Shown here one piece after another: positions 22,489 to 32,076 of a DNA stretch of 59,328 nt. The stretch's first letter is position 1. The number at the start of each line of letters is the position of its first letter. The notes below the pieces were generated by a model, which made no database searches, had not been told where the DNA came from, and was given only the letters and a program-made list of their open reading frames with translations. Location: the NCBI RefSeq assembly GCF_001672755.1, contig NZ_LZKI01000069.1, positions 1-59,328 on the forward strand. Direction: 5' to 3'. The stretch comes from Mycobacterium colombiense. GTDB taxonomy: Bacteria; Actinomycetota; Actinomycetes; Mycobacteriales; Mycobacteriaceae. The position numbers and the translations under genes are program-made.

Positions 22489-23240
22489 AGCCGCACACCA
22501 AGACGATCCAGCAACTCCGCGCGATGCCGCTCGGTGTGCGCACCGGGATCACCGGGTGCGCGGCGAGGCTCGCCGATGGTCAGCGTGTGCACGACGCGGC
22601 CTTCCTCGAGCACCAGCGCACGATCGGCCAGCGCGACCGCTTCGTCGACGTCATGGGTGATCAGCAACACCCCGAACCCGTGCCGGCGCCACAGATCCAG
22701 CAGCAGGGTGTGCATCGTCAGCCGGGTCAGCGCGTCCAGCGCACCGAACGGCTCGTCGAGCAGCAGCAGTTGTGGCTCGGCGACCAGCGCGCGGGCCAGC
22801 GAAACCCGTTGCGCCTGACCGCCGGACAGGGTCAGCGGCCACGCCCTGGCATGGTCGGCCAGCCCGACGTCGGCCAGCGCCCGGTCGGCGCGATCCCGGA
22901 CTTGCGCCCGCGGGAGGCGGCTGCGGGTCAGGCCGTAACCGACGTTGGTCCGCACATCGCGCCACGGGAACAGGCGCGGCTCCTGGAATGCCAGCGCCGG
23001 GGCGCCGGCCACCACGCGCTGCCCACTGTGGTCATCCGACAATCCGGCGAGCACCCGCAGCACCGTCGATTTGCCCGAGCCGCTGCGCCCGACCAGCGCG
23101 ACGATCTCGCCGCGCTGCACCCGCACCGAAACGTCGTTGAGCACCTGCCGGTTTCCGTACCACTTGTCGACGTGGCGCAGCTCGCCGGCGATGTCTGTCC
23201 GCCCGCGGGTGGCGGCGGCCGATTCCGCGATGAGTGTCAA
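22485..23240 (-). CDS. ssuB: Sulfonate ABC transporter ATP-binding protein SsuB
   Basis: 251 residues, using the TTG at 23240 (AAAGG upstream); the frame is open further but that part lies over ssuC. ABC ATPase: Walker A GRSGSGKST, Q-loop FQEPRLFPW, signature LSGGQAQRVSLARAL, Walker B LLLLDEP, switch His in ITHDVDEA. The family energises sulfonate import. It follows ssuC by 11 bp and overlaps ssuA by 4 bp. Confidence 0.92.
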   Translation of the reverse strand: MTLIAESAAATRGRTDIAGELRHVDKWYGNRQVLNDVSVRVQRGEIVALVGRSGSGKSTVLRVLAGLSDDHSGQRVVAGAPALAFQEPRLFPWRDVRTNVGYGLTRSRLPRAQVRDRADRALADVGLADHARAWPLTLSGGQAQRVSLARALVAEPQLLLLDEPFGALDALTRLTMHTLLLDLWRRHGFGVLLITHDVDEAVALADRALVLEEGRVVHTLTIGEPRRAPGDPGAHTERHRAELLDRLGVRL

Positions 23241-23251
23241 GCCAGGACCTT

Positions 23252-24079
23252 TCAGTGTCGGTACCGCAGCGTGCGGCGTTCGATGAGCCGGACGAGCGCG
23301 TCGGTGATGATGCCCAACAGCGCGTAGATGGTCAGCCCGAAGATGATGATGTCGATTCGCAGAAAATCGCGGGCGTTGTTGATCAGGAAGCCAATTCCCT
23401 TGTCGGCGTTGATCTGCTCGGCGACGATCAAGGTCAGCCACGCGATGGCCAGCGATTGGCGGAAACCGACGAGCACCTGTGGCGCCGTGCTGGGCACGAT
23501 GATCCGGGTGAACCGTTGAGCGAATGAAAAGCCCAGCACCTGAGCGGTTTCCAGCATCTTGGGGTCCACCTGCCGGATCGCCGAAAACGTGTTGAGGTAG
23601 AGCGGGAAAACCACACCCAGGGCGACGAGCAACACCTTGGGCAGCTCGCCGATTCCGAACCAGAGGATGAACAGCGGGATCAGTCCCAGGTGCGGCAGTG
23701 CGCGGATCATCTGCATCGGCGGGTCCACGGTCGATTCGATCCAGCGCGACAGGCCGACCGCCGCGCCCGCCACGATCCCGATGATCCCGCCCAGCAGCAG
23801 CCCCTCTGCAACGCGGACGGTGGAGATGTGCAGCGCGTCGGCGAGCTGGCCGTTGCGGGTCAACTCGACGCCGGCCTCGAGGATCAACGAGGGGGCGGGC
23901 AGTACGTCGGCAGGAATCACGCCGAGCGCGCTACCCAGCTGCCACAGCGCCAGCAGCGCCAGTGGCGACGCGACGCGCACGACTTCCCATTTGCGGCGCG
24001 CCCATAACCCGCGCGGGCCGCCGGCCTGGGCGCTGCCCGGCTTGTTCGACGCAGCGTCGAGCGCGGTGGCAATGCTCAC
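23252..24079 (-). CDS. ssuC: Sulfonate ABC transporter permease SsuC
   Basis: 275 residues from a GTG at 24079. Binding-protein-dependent permease with about six helices: LALLALWQLGSALGVIP, LLLGGIIGIVAGAAVGLS, LIPLFILWFGIGELPKVLLVALG, LAIAWLTLIVAEQ, IDIIIFGLTIYALLGIITDAL. The coupling (EAA-like) region is around LETAQVLGFSFAQRF. The open frame runs 340 codons further upstream but is antisense to cobG, so the near-operon GTG was chosen. First gene of the ssu operon; divergent from cobG with 100 bp between. Confidence 0.9.
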   Translation of the reverse strand: MSIATALDAASNKPGSAQAGGPRGLWARRKWEVVRVASPLALLALWQLGSALGVIPADVLPAPSLILEAGVELTRNGQLADALHISTVRVAEGLLLGGIIGIVAGAAVGLSRWIESTVDPPMQMIRALPHLGLIPLFILWFGIGELPKVLLVALGVVFPLYLNTFSAIRQVDPKMLETAQVLGFSFAQRFTRIIVPSTAPQVLVGFRQSLAIAWLTLIVAEQINADKGIGFLINNARDFLRIDIIIFGLTIYALLGIITDALVRLIERRTLRYRH

Positions 24080-24179
24080 CGGGCCGACGCTAAAGCGCGG
24101 CCGGTGCCAGGGTAAGGGTTTACGTCTGGCTGAAGGCAATCCCGGCCGTCGTCTTCGGCGGGGGCCGTACCGTGGACGG

Positions 24180-25274
24180 GTGGCCAGGACGCGCGATACC
24201 GACGCATGCCCGGGTGCGCTGCAGGTGCACCAGGCGGCCGATGGCGCCTTGGCCCGGATCCGGCTGCCCGGCGGCATGATCACCGCCGCCCAGCTGGCCA
24301 CGCTGGCCGCCGTCAGTAACCAGTCAGGGTCGGGAACGCTCGAGCTGACCGCCCGGGGCAACGTGCAGTTGCGCAGGCTGACCGACGTGACCGCGGTGGG
24401 CGAGACGCTCGCGGCCGCGGGCCTGTTGCCGTCAACGACGCACGAGCGGGTCCGCAACATCGTGGCCTCACCGCTGTCGGGGCGCTCCGGAGGAAACCTC
24501 GACGTCCGGCGCTGGGTCGGCGAGCTCGATGCCGCGCTGTGCGCCGAGCCCAGGCTCGCCGAGCTGGGCGGCCGGTTCTGGTTCAGCCTGGACGACGGAC
24601 GCGCCGACGTCTCGGGGCTGCGTGCCGACGTCGGGGTGCACGCGTTCACCGACGGCTGTGCGCTGTTACTTGCCGGACGTGACACCGGTGTCCGGCTGGC
24701 GGCCGGCGAGGTGATCGAGACGCTGATCACCCTCGCTACGCGGTTCGTCGACATTCGCGGAACCGCTTGGCGCGTCCAGGAATTGGACGACGTGCGGCGG
24801 CTGCTACCCGGCGCCGAATCACGCGCCACCTCCTTTGTGGCCGTCACCAAGGCGCCGGTGGGCTGGATCGGCCAGGACGACGGGCAGGTGACGCTGGGCG
24901 CCGCGGTGCCGCTGGGTGTGCTGCCGGCGCGCGTCGCGGAGTACCTGGCTGCGATCGAGGCGGCGGTGGTGATCACGCCGTGGCGCTCGGTGCTGGTATG
25001 TGACCTCAGTGAAGAGGTGGCCGACACCGCGCTGCGGGTGCTGGCGCCCCTGGGCCTGGTGTTCGACGAGAACTCCCCCTGGCTGACCGTCAGCGCCTGC
25101 ACCGGCACCCCCGGCTGCGCGCGCTCGGCCGCCGACGTGCGGGCCGACGCCGCGCGATCGCTGGATCCCGAGTCGACGGTGCACCGGCACTTCGTCGGCT
25201 GCGGCCGGGCGTGCGGCAGTCCCCTCGCCGGTGAGGTGCTGGTGGCTACCCCGGACGGATACCGGCGGCTGTAG
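24180..25274 (+). CDS. cobG: Precorrin-3B synthase CobG
   Basis: 364 residues from the GTG at 24180, matching the length of Rv2064. Oxygen-dependent monooxygenase of the aerobic B12 pathway that converts precorrin-3A to precorrin-3B; sulfite/nitrite-reductase-like. Seen: ferredoxin-like half with GALARIRLPGGMIT and ELTARGNVQLRRL, and near the C-terminus the 4Fe-4S ligands CTGTPGC and, 32 residues later, CGRAC. The in-frame extension to 23637 lies over ssuC and was rejected. First gene of cobG-cobH-cobIJ. Confidence 0.94.
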   Translation: MARTRDTDACPGALQVHQAADGALARIRLPGGMITAAQLATLAAVSNQSGSGTLELTARGNVQLRRLTDVTAVGETLAAAGLLPSTTHERVRNIVASPLSGRSGGNLDVRRWVGELDAALCAEPRLAELGGRFWFSLDDGRADVSGLRADVGVHAFTDGCALLLAGRDTGVRLAAGEVIETLITLATRFVDIRGTAWRVQELDDVRRLLPGAESRATSFVAVTKAPVGWIGQDDGQVTLGAAVPLGVLPARVAEYLAAIEAAVVITPWRSVLVCDLSEEVADTALRVLAPLGLVFDENSPWLTVSACTGTPGCARSAADVRADAARSLDPESTVHRHFVGCGRACGSPLAGEVLVATPDGYRRL

Positions 25275-25319
25275 CCGGGTGCGGCGGGTCGCCGGGTGGG
25301 TGAGCCTTAAAGTGGGCGG

Positions 25320-25946
25320 GTGCTCGACTACATCCGCGACGCGGCGGAGATCTATCGCCAGTCGTTCGCGACGATCCGCGCCGAAGCGGACCTGGCGCGA
25401 TTCCCCGCCGAGGTGGCACGGGTGGTCGTCCGATTGATCCACACCTGCGGCCAGGTCGACGTCGCCGAGCACGTCGCGTACACCGACGACGTCGTGGATC
25501 GCGTCGGCGTGGCCCTGCGCGGCGGGGCTCCGGTGCTGTGCGATTCGTCGATGGTGGCCGCCGGGATCACCGCCGCACGGCTGCCGGCCGACAACCAGGT
25601 GGTGTCCCTGGTCGCCGACCCGCGGGCGGCCGAGCTGGCCGCACGCCGGCACACCACGCGCTCCGCGGCCGGGGTGGAGCTGTGGGCGGACCGGCTGCCC
25701 GGCGCGGTGCTGGCGATCGGCAACGCCCCGACCGCGCTGTTCCGGCTGCTCGAACTGATCGATGACGGGTTGGCGCCGCCGGCCGGGGTGTTGGGCGGGC
25801 CGGTGGGTTTCGTCGGGTCGGCGCAGTCCAAACAGGAGCTCATCGAGAACCCGCGCGGAACGTCGTATCTGGTGGTGCGGGGCCGTCGCGGCGGCAGTGC
25901 CATGGCCGCCGCCGCCGTCAACGCGATCGCGAGCGACCGCGAATGA
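25320..25946 (+). CDS. cobH: Precorrin-8X methylmutase CobH
   Basis: 208 residues from a GTG, the same length as Rv2065. It moves a methyl group from C11 to C12 to make hydrogenobyrinic acid. Family marks: catalytic His in [56 protein letters not shown]. 45 bp after cobG; overlaps cobIJ by 4 bp (ATGA), so translation is coupled. Confidence 0.95.
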   Translation: MLDYIRDAAEIYRQSFATIRAEADLARFPAEVARVVVRLIHTCGQVDVAEHVAYTDDVVDRVGVALRGGAPVLCDSSMVAAGITAARLPADNQVVSLVADPRAAELAARRHTTRSAAGVELWADRLPGAVLAIGNAPTALFRLLELIDDGLAPPAGVLGGPVGFVGSAQSKQELIENPRGTSYLVVRGRRGGSAMAAAAVNAIASDRE

Positions 25947-27421
25947 CCGCACAAGGCACCCTGTGGGGCGTCGGGTTGGGGCCCGGCGACCCGGAATTGG
26001 TGACTGTCAAAGCCGCCCGGGTGATCGCCGAGGCCGACGTGGTGGCCTATCACAGCGCCCGGCACGGCCGCAGCATCGCCCGCGGTATCGCCGAACCCTA
26101 TCTGCGGCCCGGTCAGATCGAAGAGCACCTGGTCTACCCCGTCACCACCGAGACGACCGACCATCCCGGCGGCTATGCCGGCGCCATCGAGGACTTCTAC
26201 GTCGAGGCCACCGAGCGCATCGCGGCGCACCTCGACGCCGGTCGCAATGTCGCCCTGCTGGCCGAGGGCGATCCGCTGTTCTACAGCTCCTACATGCACC
26301 TACACACCCGGCTCACGGAGCGGTTCGACGCGATCATCGTGCCCGGCGTGACGTCGGTGAGCGCCGCCTCGGCGGCCATCGCGACACCGTTGGTGGCCGG
26401 CGACGAGGTGCTGTCGGTGCTGCCGGGCACCTTGCCGGTCGAAGAGCTGACCCGTCGGCTCGCCGACGCCGACGCCGCCGTCGTCCTCAAGCTCGGGCGT
26501 TCGTATCACGCTGTGCGGGAAGCGCTTTCGGCATCGGGACAGCTTGACGACGCGTTCTATGTCGAGCGGGCCAGCACCGCCACGCAACGCATCCTGCCCG
26601 CCGCCGACGTCGACGCGGCCGGCGTCCCGTACTTCTCGCTGGCCATCCTCCCGGGCGGGCAGCGGGGCCGCCGCGCGCCCGCTGCCGGCAGCGTCACGGT
26701 GGTGGGCCTGGGTCCCGGCGACATGGACTGGATGACGCCGCAGACCCGGCGCGAGCTGGCCGCGGCGACCGACCTGATCGGCTATGGCGGCTACCTGGAC
26801 CGCGTGCCGGCCCGTGACGGCCAGCAGCGTCACCCCAGCGACAACCGCGACGAGCCCGAACGGGCCAGGCTGGCCTGCGCGCTGGCCGAGCAGGGCCACG
26901 CCGTGGCGGTGGTCTCGTCGGGTGACCCGGGTGTGTTCGCCATGGCTACCGCGGTGCTGGAAGAGGCCAAAGAATGGCCGGGTGTGCGGGTTCGGGTGAT
27001 TCCGGCGATGACCGCGGCCCAGGCCGTGGCCAGCAGGGTCGGCGCTCCGTTGGGGCACGACTACGCGGTGATCTCGCTGTCCGACCGCCTCAAGCCGTGG
27101 GAGGTGATCTCCACGCGGCTGCAGGCCGCCGCGTCCGCCGACCTGGTGCTGGCCATCTACAACCCGGCCTCCAAGACGCGAACCTGGCAGGTCGGCGCGA
27201 TGCGCGACATCTTGCTGGCCCACCGCGAACCCGGCACCCCGGTGGTGATCGGCCGCAACGTTTCCGGCCCCGACGAAGACGTCCGGGTGGTCAGGCTGGC
27301 CGATCTCAATCCCGGCGAGATCGACATGCGCTGCCTGCTGATCGTCGGGTCGTCCCAAACCCAGTGGTACTCACACGATTCCACCGACCGCGTCTTCACC
27401 CCGCGGCGCTACCAGGGCTAG
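25943..27421 (+). CDS. cobIJ: Bifunctional precorrin-2 C20- and precorrin-3B C17-methyltransferase CobIJ
   Basis: 492 residues; two SAM-dependent tetrapyrrole methyltransferase domains in one chain, as in Rv2066 of M. tuberculosis. CobI domain: about residues 5-240 ([30 protein letters not shown]). CobJ domain: about 250-490 ([46 protein letters not shown]). The linker is around [13 protein letters not shown]. Last gene of the cobGHIJ run; its TAG stop shares bases with the stop of the convergent PPE gene. Confidence 0.95.
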   Translation: MTAQGTLWGVGLGPGDPELVTVKAARVIAEADVVAYHSARHGRSIARGIAEPYLRPGQIEEHLVYPVTTETTDHPGGYAGAIEDFYVEATERIAAHLDAGRNVALLAEGDPLFYSSYMHLHTRLTERFDAIIVPGVTSVSAASAAIATPLVAGDEVLSVLPGTLPVEELTRRLADADAAVVLKLGRSYHAVREALSASGQLDDAFYVERASTATQRILPAADVDAAGVPYFSLAILPGGQRGRRAPAAGSVTVVGLGPGDMDWMTPQTRRELAAATDLIGYGGYLDRVPARDGQQRHPSDNRDEPERARLACALAEQGHAVAVVSSGDPGVFAMATAVLEEAKEWPGVRVRVIPAMTAAQAVASRVGAPLGHDYAVISLSDRLKPWEVISTRLQAAASADLVLAIYNPASKTRTWQVGAMRDILLAHREPGTPVVIGRNVSGPDEDVRVVRLADLNPGEIDMRCLLIVGSSQTQWYSHDSTDRVFTPRRYQG

Positions 27422-29073
27422 TCGCGCTCCCAGGTGCTCGGCATCATCGGCACGGTGGGACCGTCACTCAACCCGTCACTGGTCAACGTCGCCAATCCGG
27501 TGGCCTGCGCGGCATTTGATTTGGCTGCGGCACCGGCGAACCCGAGCGGTCCCGCGCTGTCCTCGGAAGGGCTTGCGGCGTAAGGATCTTCGGTGTCACC
27601 GGTTGGATCCGCACCCTCGTCCAAGTCCATGAATTCGTAGCGGTACGCGCGCTCGGTGGCGGTGCCGCCGCGGCGCCGGCGGGCCCGGGCCTTCTTCTTG
27701 GCCGCCGTGGCCGCGGCCGCGGTCGCGGGCTCGTCGACGTCGTCGGACGAGGGTTCCTCCGACTTGCGCCGTGACCGGCTGCTCGCGCTGCCGCGCGCAG
27801 ACAGTCCCGAAAGCCCCACCGCATACAGGGCATTGGACACGTTCGCTCCGATTCCGTCGGTCGCGGTCGGGCCGAAACCGACGCCCGGTCCCCCACCGAC
27901 GGGTCCGCCGCCGGCCGAGCCGGCGACCGTCGTCGCGGGGGCGGTGGATGGTGTCGGCACGTGGCTCACACTGGCGGGCGCGCTGGTGATAATCGGCGCC
28001 GGAGCGGCCACCGGTGCGGGCGCCGCCGTGACGGCCGGCAACGGCGTCGCGGCCGAAAGCGGGACCGCGACGCTGATCGCGGTGACCGCGGCCGCCGCCC
28101 CCCCCGCCGCGGCCGCGCCGATTGCGGCCACGACGACCGGGGCGAGTACCACCGCCATCTGGATCGCGGCCTGCATGAAGGGCCAGAAGATCATCAGGGT
28201 GTGGAAGATGGCCCAGCCGAGCGCGCTCGACAGGGCCGGCGAGAAGCCCAACTGGCTGAAGAACGAGGCGAGCCCATTAACGAACGGCAGCGGCGGGAAG
28301 GGCCACCCACCGGGGTTGAGGTCCTTGGACACCGGCCAGGCGAAATTCTGGGTGTACTGCTGCAGCCACTGAGTGAGCTGGTCCTGCCAGGACGGATAGG
28401 TCTGCGTCGCCGCCGTGGCCTGCTGCTGGGCGCTCGAGGTATCAGCGTTGTTCAGGTTGGAGCCGGAATCCGACGCCGGGGCCACCGCGGCCGCCTGTAC
28501 CGCCGTGACGCCCGCGGTGCCCGCCTCCGCCCCCGGCACGACGATCGTCGGCGCGGGCGTCGTCGCCGGGACCGCCGCCAGGGCGGATGCGCTGACGGCC
28601 TGGTAGGTGGTCATCGTCGTGGCGGCCTGCACCCACATGCGCGCGTAGTCGGCCTCGTTGACGGCGATGGGGATGGTGTTGATCCCGAAGAAGTTCGTGG
28701 CGACCAGCGCCCCGTGCACCGCGTGATTGGCCGCGAGTTCGCCGAGCGTCGGCATCGCGGCCAGGGCCGCCGTGTAGGCGGTGGCCGCGGTCTCGTGCAG
28801 GCTCGCCGCCGCCGTGCTCTTGGCCGCGCTCTCCAGCAGCCAGACCTGGTAAGGGGCGTGTGCGGCCACGTACTGGTCCGCGCTGGGTCCGTCCCACGAA
28901 CCCGCCTGCGCGGCGCCCAACTCCCCGCTGAGCTCGGCTGCCGCGGTCGCATAGTCGGTGCTCAACGACGACCATGCCGTCGCGGCGGCCAGCAGCGGCG
29001 CGGGGCCGGGGCCGCTGCTGAGCAACGTCGAGTGCACTTCGGGCGGAAAAGCGATCCAGATCGGGGCGGTCAT
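27418..29073 (-). CDS. PPE family protein, PPW subgroup
   Basis: 551 residues. The N-terminal PPE domain (about 180 residues) has Pro-Pro-Glu in [14 protein letters not shown] and [11 protein letters not shown]. The Ala/Pro-rich middle carries hydrophobic stretches ([20 protein letters not shown]). A basic segment follows ([23 protein letters not shown]). The C-terminus has GFAGAA and PMMPSTW, the GFxGx and PxxPxxW marks of the PPE-PPW group. PPE proteins pair with PE proteins and leave by ESX systems; no PE gene is adjacent. Divergent from the anti-sigma/sigC frame, 157 bp away. M. tuberculosis has Rv2067c and blaC in this slot. Confidence 0.9.
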   Translation of the reverse strand: MTAPIWIAFPPEVHSTLLSSGPGPAPLLAAATAWSSLSTDYATAAAELSGELGAAQAGSWDGPSADQYVAAHAPYQVWLLESAAKSTAAASLHETAATAYTAALAAMPTLGELAANHAVHGALVATNFFGINTIPIAVNEADYARMWVQAATTMTTYQAVSASALAAVPATTPAPTIVVPGAEAGTAGVTAVQAAAVAPASDSGSNLNNADTSSAQQQATAATQTYPSWQDQLTQWLQQYTQNFAWPVSKDLNPGGWPFPPLPFVNGLASFFSQLGFSPALSSALGWAIFHTLMIFWPFMQAAIQMAVVLAPVVVAAIGAAAAGGAAAAVTAISVAVPLSAATPLPAVTAAPAPVAAPAPIITSAPASVSHVPTPSTAPATTVAGSAGGGPVGGGPGVGFGPTATDGIGANVSNALYAVGLSGLSARGSASSRSRRKSEEPSSDDVDEPATAAAATAAKKKARARRRRGGTATERAYRYEFMDLDEGADPTGDTEDPYAASPSEDSAGPLGFAGAAAKSNAAQATGLATLTSDGLSDGPTVPMMPSTWERD

Positions 29074-29230
29074 CGTCGGGGGCCTTCAGGCAAGAGCACG
29101 AATACCTCTTCGGTGAATCTTGGGATGGGCTGGGCGATGCGTTCGACCAGAGGTCGGTTGTCGGCGCGCATAAGTTCCCGGCGATTTCGTCTGGCGCCGA
29201 ATTGCGCGAGTCTTTGCGCGCGGCCGAACC

Positions 29231-30604
29231 ATGCGCAACGATGCAGGGATGCGGTGTGAGATTGCGCGCGAAGCGCTGTCGGCTCGACTGGACGGCGAGC
29301 GCCCCCAGGTGCTCGCGCAGCAAGTCGACGCCCATCTCGAATCCTGCCGCAGCTGCCGCTCCTGGCTCATCGGGGCGGCGGTGCAGACGCGCCGGCTGGC
29401 CTCGGTGACTCCCGGCGACGGACCCGATCTGGTCGAGAAGATCATGGCCAGCATCGGCGAGCAGCCCACCGGCCACCGGGCCCTGATGCGCTGGCTGCGG
29501 TCGCACTACCGGCGATGGGGCCTGATCGCCGTCGGCCTGTTCCAGGTGGCGATCGCCGCCGCCCAAATCAGCGGAATCGATTTCGGCATGGTGTCCGGTC
29601 ACATGCACGGCGCGATGTCCGGCGAGCACCTGATGCACGAGTCGACGGCCTGGTTGCTGGCGCTGGGTCTGGCCATGATCGCCGCCGGCGTGTGGCCCGC
29701 CTCCGCGTCGGGGGTGGCCGCGATCACCGGTGTCTATTCCGTTGCGCTGCTGGGTTATGTGATCGTCGACGCCTTCGACGGCGAAGTCACCGCGACCCGC
29801 ATCGCCAGCCACATGCCCCTGTTGCTGGGTCTGGCGTTCGCATTGCTGGTGGCGCGGGAACGGGTGGGCTCACACCGACGGCGCGGCTCCGATGCCTCGG
29901 ACGACGCCGACTTCCCCACCTGGTCGGCGGACTCGCCCAGTGGTCGGCGGCGCGGCCACCTGCGGCCCATCAATCGCTCGGACCCCACTGCGTCCTCTAC
30001 GACGAGCTGTCGTAGAATCGGAAAACTCCCACAACAAAGGTGGTTGGGCATGACCGCGGTGAGCGACGACGAGGCCGTAACCGAGCTCGCGTTGTCAGCC
30101 GCACGCGGAAACTCCCGGGCGCTCGAGTCGTTCATCAAGGCCACCCAGCAAGACGTGTGGCGGTTCGTGGCCTACCTGTCGGATACGGGCAACGCCGACG
30201 ATCTGACCCAAGAGACCTTCCTGCGCGCCATCGGCGCCATCGAGCGGTTCTCCGCGCGCTCGAGCGCGCGCACCTGGCTGCTGTCGATCGCGCGCCGCGT
30301 CGTGGCCGACCACATCCGCCACGTGCAATCACGGCCCCGCGCCGCCCTGGGCGCCGATCCCGAACACGTAGTGCGTGGGGACCGGCACGCCCGCGGATTC
30401 GAGGACCTGGTCGAGGTGACGACGATGATCGCCAACCTCAATGCCGAACAGCGCGAAGCGCTTTTGCTCACCCAGCTGCTCGGCCTGCCCTACGCGGACG
30501 CCGCCGCCGTCTGCGGCTGCCCGGTGGGCACCATCCGCTCGCGCGTTGCGCGCGCCCGCGACGCGCTGCTGGCCGATGGCGAGCGCAGCCACCTAACCGG
30601 CTAG
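29231..30604 (+). CDS. Anti-sigma-like (ZAS) membrane protein frame that reads without a stop into sigC
   Basis: Open frame of 457 codons; start ATG at 29231, or 29249. Residues 1-45 form a zinc anti-sigma (ZAS/zf-HC2) module: Cys9, His35, Cys39, Cys42 (HLESCRSC = HxxxCxxC). Residues about 95-208 hold four or more membrane helices, with a His/Met-rich outer loop at 123-137 ([15 protein letters not shown]) that looks like a copper or other soft-metal site. A low-complexity hydrophilic stretch 212-273 follows, and codon 274 is the normal SigC start. The normal order in operons is sigma then anti-sigma; here it is reversed and fused in frame. Whether a 457-residue fusion is made, or the membrane protein simply runs into SigC, cannot be told. 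I infer a membrane-bound regulator of SigC. Confidence 0.7.
   Translation: MRNDAGMRCEIAREALSARLDGERPQVLAQQVDAHLESCRSCRSWLIGAAVQTRRLASVTPGDGPDLVEKIMASIGEQPTGHRALMRWLRSHYRRWGLIAVGLFQVAIAAAQISGIDFGMVSGHMHGAMSGEHLMHESTAWLLALGLAMIAAGVWPASASGVAAITGVYSVALLGYVIVDAFDGEVTATRIASHMPLLLGLAFALLVARERVGSHRRRGSDASDDADFPTWSADSPSGRRRGHLRPINRSDPTASSTTSCRRIGKLPQQRWLGMTAVSDDEAVTELALSAARGNSRALESFIKATQQDVWRFVAYLSDTGNADDLTQETFLRAIGAIERFSARSSARTWLLSIARRVVADHIRHVQSRPRAALGADPEHVVRGDRHARGFEDLVEVTTMIANLNAEQREALLLTQLLGLPYADAAAVCGCPVGTIRSRVARARDALLADGERSHLTG
29996..30016. promoter_or_regulatory. Perfect dyad and -10 element in front of sigC, possible BlaI-type operator
   Basis: TCTACGAC (29996-30003), GAGCT, GTCGTAGA (30009-30016): perfect 8-bp arms. 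The right arm contains TAGAAT (30013-30018), a good -10 hexamer, about 32 bp before the sigC ATG. The TAC...GTA ends recall BlaI/MecI/CopY-family operators. From memory, M. tuberculosis BlaI (Rv1846c) controls sigC among few targets. It lies inside the long reading frame, which argues that sigC has its own regulated promoter. Confidence 0.55.
30050..30604 (+). CDS. sigC: ECF RNA polymerase sigma factor SigC
   Basis: 184 residues from the ATG at 30050, with AAAGG 9 bases upstream; M. tuberculosis SigC has 185. Sigma-2 region: [20 protein letters not shown], then [18 protein letters not shown]. Sigma-4 region: [45 protein letters not shown]. Reported to direct virulence and copper-acquisition genes in M. 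tuberculosis. No stop separates it from the upstream anti-sigma-like frame. Its 3' end overlaps the convergent cobK gene by 12 bp. Confidence 0.95.
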   Translation: MTAVSDDEAVTELALSAARGNSRALESFIKATQQDVWRFVAYLSDTGNADDLTQETFLRAIGAIERFSARSSARTWLLSIARRVVADHIRHVQSRPRAALGADPEHVVRGDRHARGFEDLVEVTTMIANLNAEQREALLLTQLLGLPYADAAAVCGCPVGTIRSRVARARDALLADGERSHLTG

Positions 30605-31321
30605 CGCGCCAACCCATTCGGCGGCCTCGGCCACCGTGCCGACGGTCAACGCCCCGGCGGGTAGCGGCGGCCGGGCCACCATCACCACCGGAACGCCCAG
30701 CGCCGCCGCGGCATCCAGCTTCGCGCGGGTCATGTCCCCTCCGCTGTTCTTGGTGACCAGGGCGTCGATGCGGTAGTCGCGCAACAGCCCGAACTCGTCC
30801 TGGTAGCCGTACGGCCCGCGGGACAGCAGTACCCGGTGACGACGCGGCAGCACGGACGCGTCGGGGTCGGTGACCGCCCGGATCAGGAACCACGCGTCGC
30901 TGCCGGCGAAGGCCCGCACGCCCGAGCGTCCGGTGGTGAGAAACACCCGCGAATAGCCTTGCCGGGCGACGGTTTCAGCGGCGTCGGCATCCGAGTCGAC
31001 GACGATGGCGGCGCCCGGATCCCACGCCGGGCGGGCCAGGATCAGGTGCGGGATCCGCAAATCCGTGCACGCGTCGGCGGCGTGCGCGGTCATGGTCGCC
31101 GCGAACGGGTGGGTGGCGTCCACGACGGCGTCGATGCGCTCGTCTTGCAGCCATCTTTGTAATCCGTCGACGCCGCCGAAGCCGCCGATGCGCACCGGGC
31201 CGACCGGCAGTGCCGGATCCGGAACGCGCCCGGCCAGGGAGCTGACGATGTCGACGCGCGGGTGCAGAGCTTTCGCCAGGGCGCGGGCCTCGCCGGTGCC
31301 GCCGAGCAACAGGACGCGCAT
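30593..31321 (-). CDS. cobK: Precorrin-6A reductase CobK
   Basis: 242 residues using the ATG at 31321 (TGATG junction with cobM); a TTG one codon earlier is possible. NADPH-dependent reduction of precorrin-6A to dihydroprecorrin-6 in aerobic B12 synthesis. Seen: N-terminal [66 protein letters not shown]. Last gene of cobL-cobM-cobK; tail-to-tail overlap with sigC. Confidence 0.95.
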   Translation of the reverse strand: MRVLLLGGTGEARALAKALHPRVDIVSSLAGRVPDPALPVGPVRIGGFGGVDGLQRWLQDERIDAVVDATHPFAATMTAHAADACTDLRIPHLILARPAWDPGAAIVVDSDADAAETVARQGYSRVFLTTGRSGVRAFAGSDAWFLIRAVTDPDASVLPRRHRVLLSRGPYGYQDEFGLLRDYRIDALVTKNSGGDMTRAKLDAAAALGVPVVMVARPPLPAGALTVGTVAEAAEWVGALAG

Positions 31322-32076
31322 CAATGCCTGCTCCCCCGGGCGCGCCCGGTCGAATACAGGTAGCTGTCTGTGAATCCGCCGGCGGTCAGCGCCTCACCGA
31401 CGACGATGACGGCTGTCTTGGTGATGTTGGCCCGATGCATCTGCCCGGCGATGTCTGCGAGGGTGCCGCGCAGCACCGCCTCTCGCGGCCAGCTCGCGAA
31501 AGCCACGACGGCTGCCGGTGTTTCGGGTTGATAGCCGCCTTCGAGAAGCTGCGGGACGATGGCGTCGATCTGGGCGGCGGCCAGATGCAGGACGAGGGTC
31601 CCGCCGGATTGGGCCAGGGTCTTCAGATCTTCGCCGGGCGGCATCGCCGTCGATAGGGTCGCCACCCGGCTCAGCGTCACGGTCTGCGCCACCCCGGGAA
31701 TGGTGAGCTCACGCTTCAGCGCGGCCGCCGCGGCGGCGAAAGCCGGTACGCCGGGCACGATTTCGTAGTCGATGCCAAGGGAGTCGAGCCGCCGGCATTG
31801 CTCCGCGAGCGCGCTGTAGAGCGACGGATCACCCGAATGCAGCCGCGCCACGTCCAGGCCGGCGGCGTGCGCCTCACTCAGCTCCGCGATGATCTGCTCC
31901 AACGTCAGCGGCCCGGTGTCAACGACTTTCGCGTCCGGTGGGCACAACGCCAGCAGGTCGTCGGGCATGATCGAGCCGGCGTACAAGCACACCCGGCAGG
32001 TTTGCAGAAGCCGCTGACCGCGCACCGTGATGAGGTCGGCCGCGCCCGGGCCCGCACCGATGAAATACACCGTCAC
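31321..32076 (-). CDS. cobM: Precorrin-4 C11-methyltransferase CobM
   Basis: 251 residues from the GTG at 32076, which overlaps the cobL stop (GTGA) and gives the same length as M. tuberculosis CobM. SAM-dependent; methylates C11 of precorrin-4. Seen: VYFIGAGPGAADLITVRG, CLYAGSIMPDDLL, RLHSGDPSLYSA, YEIVPGVPAFAAAAAAL, and the Leu/Ala-rich end. A start 15 bases upstream is open but less likely. Confidence 0.95.
   Translation of the reverse strand: MTVYFIGAGPGAADLITVRGQRLLQTCRVCLYAGSIMPDDLLALCPPDAKVVDTGPLTLEQIIAELSEAHAAGLDVARLHSGDPSLYSALAEQCRRLDSLGIDYEIVPGVPAFAAAAAALKRELTIPGVAQTVTLSRVATLSTAMPPGEDLKTLAQSGGTLVLHLAAAQIDAIVPQLLEGGYQPETPAAVVAFASWPREAVLRGTLADIAGQMHRANITKTAVIVVGEALTAGGFTDSYLYSTGRARGSRH

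Noticed and set aside
24080..24179. Cobalamin riboswitch before cobG
   Set aside because: Only 100 bp are available and I could not find a B12-box-like conserved core; not supported.
24080..25108. Upstream extension of ssuC to 618 residues
   Set aside because: Antisense to cobG, Ser/Arg/Thr-rich and unlike a permease. The GTG at 24079 gives a normal SsuC length.
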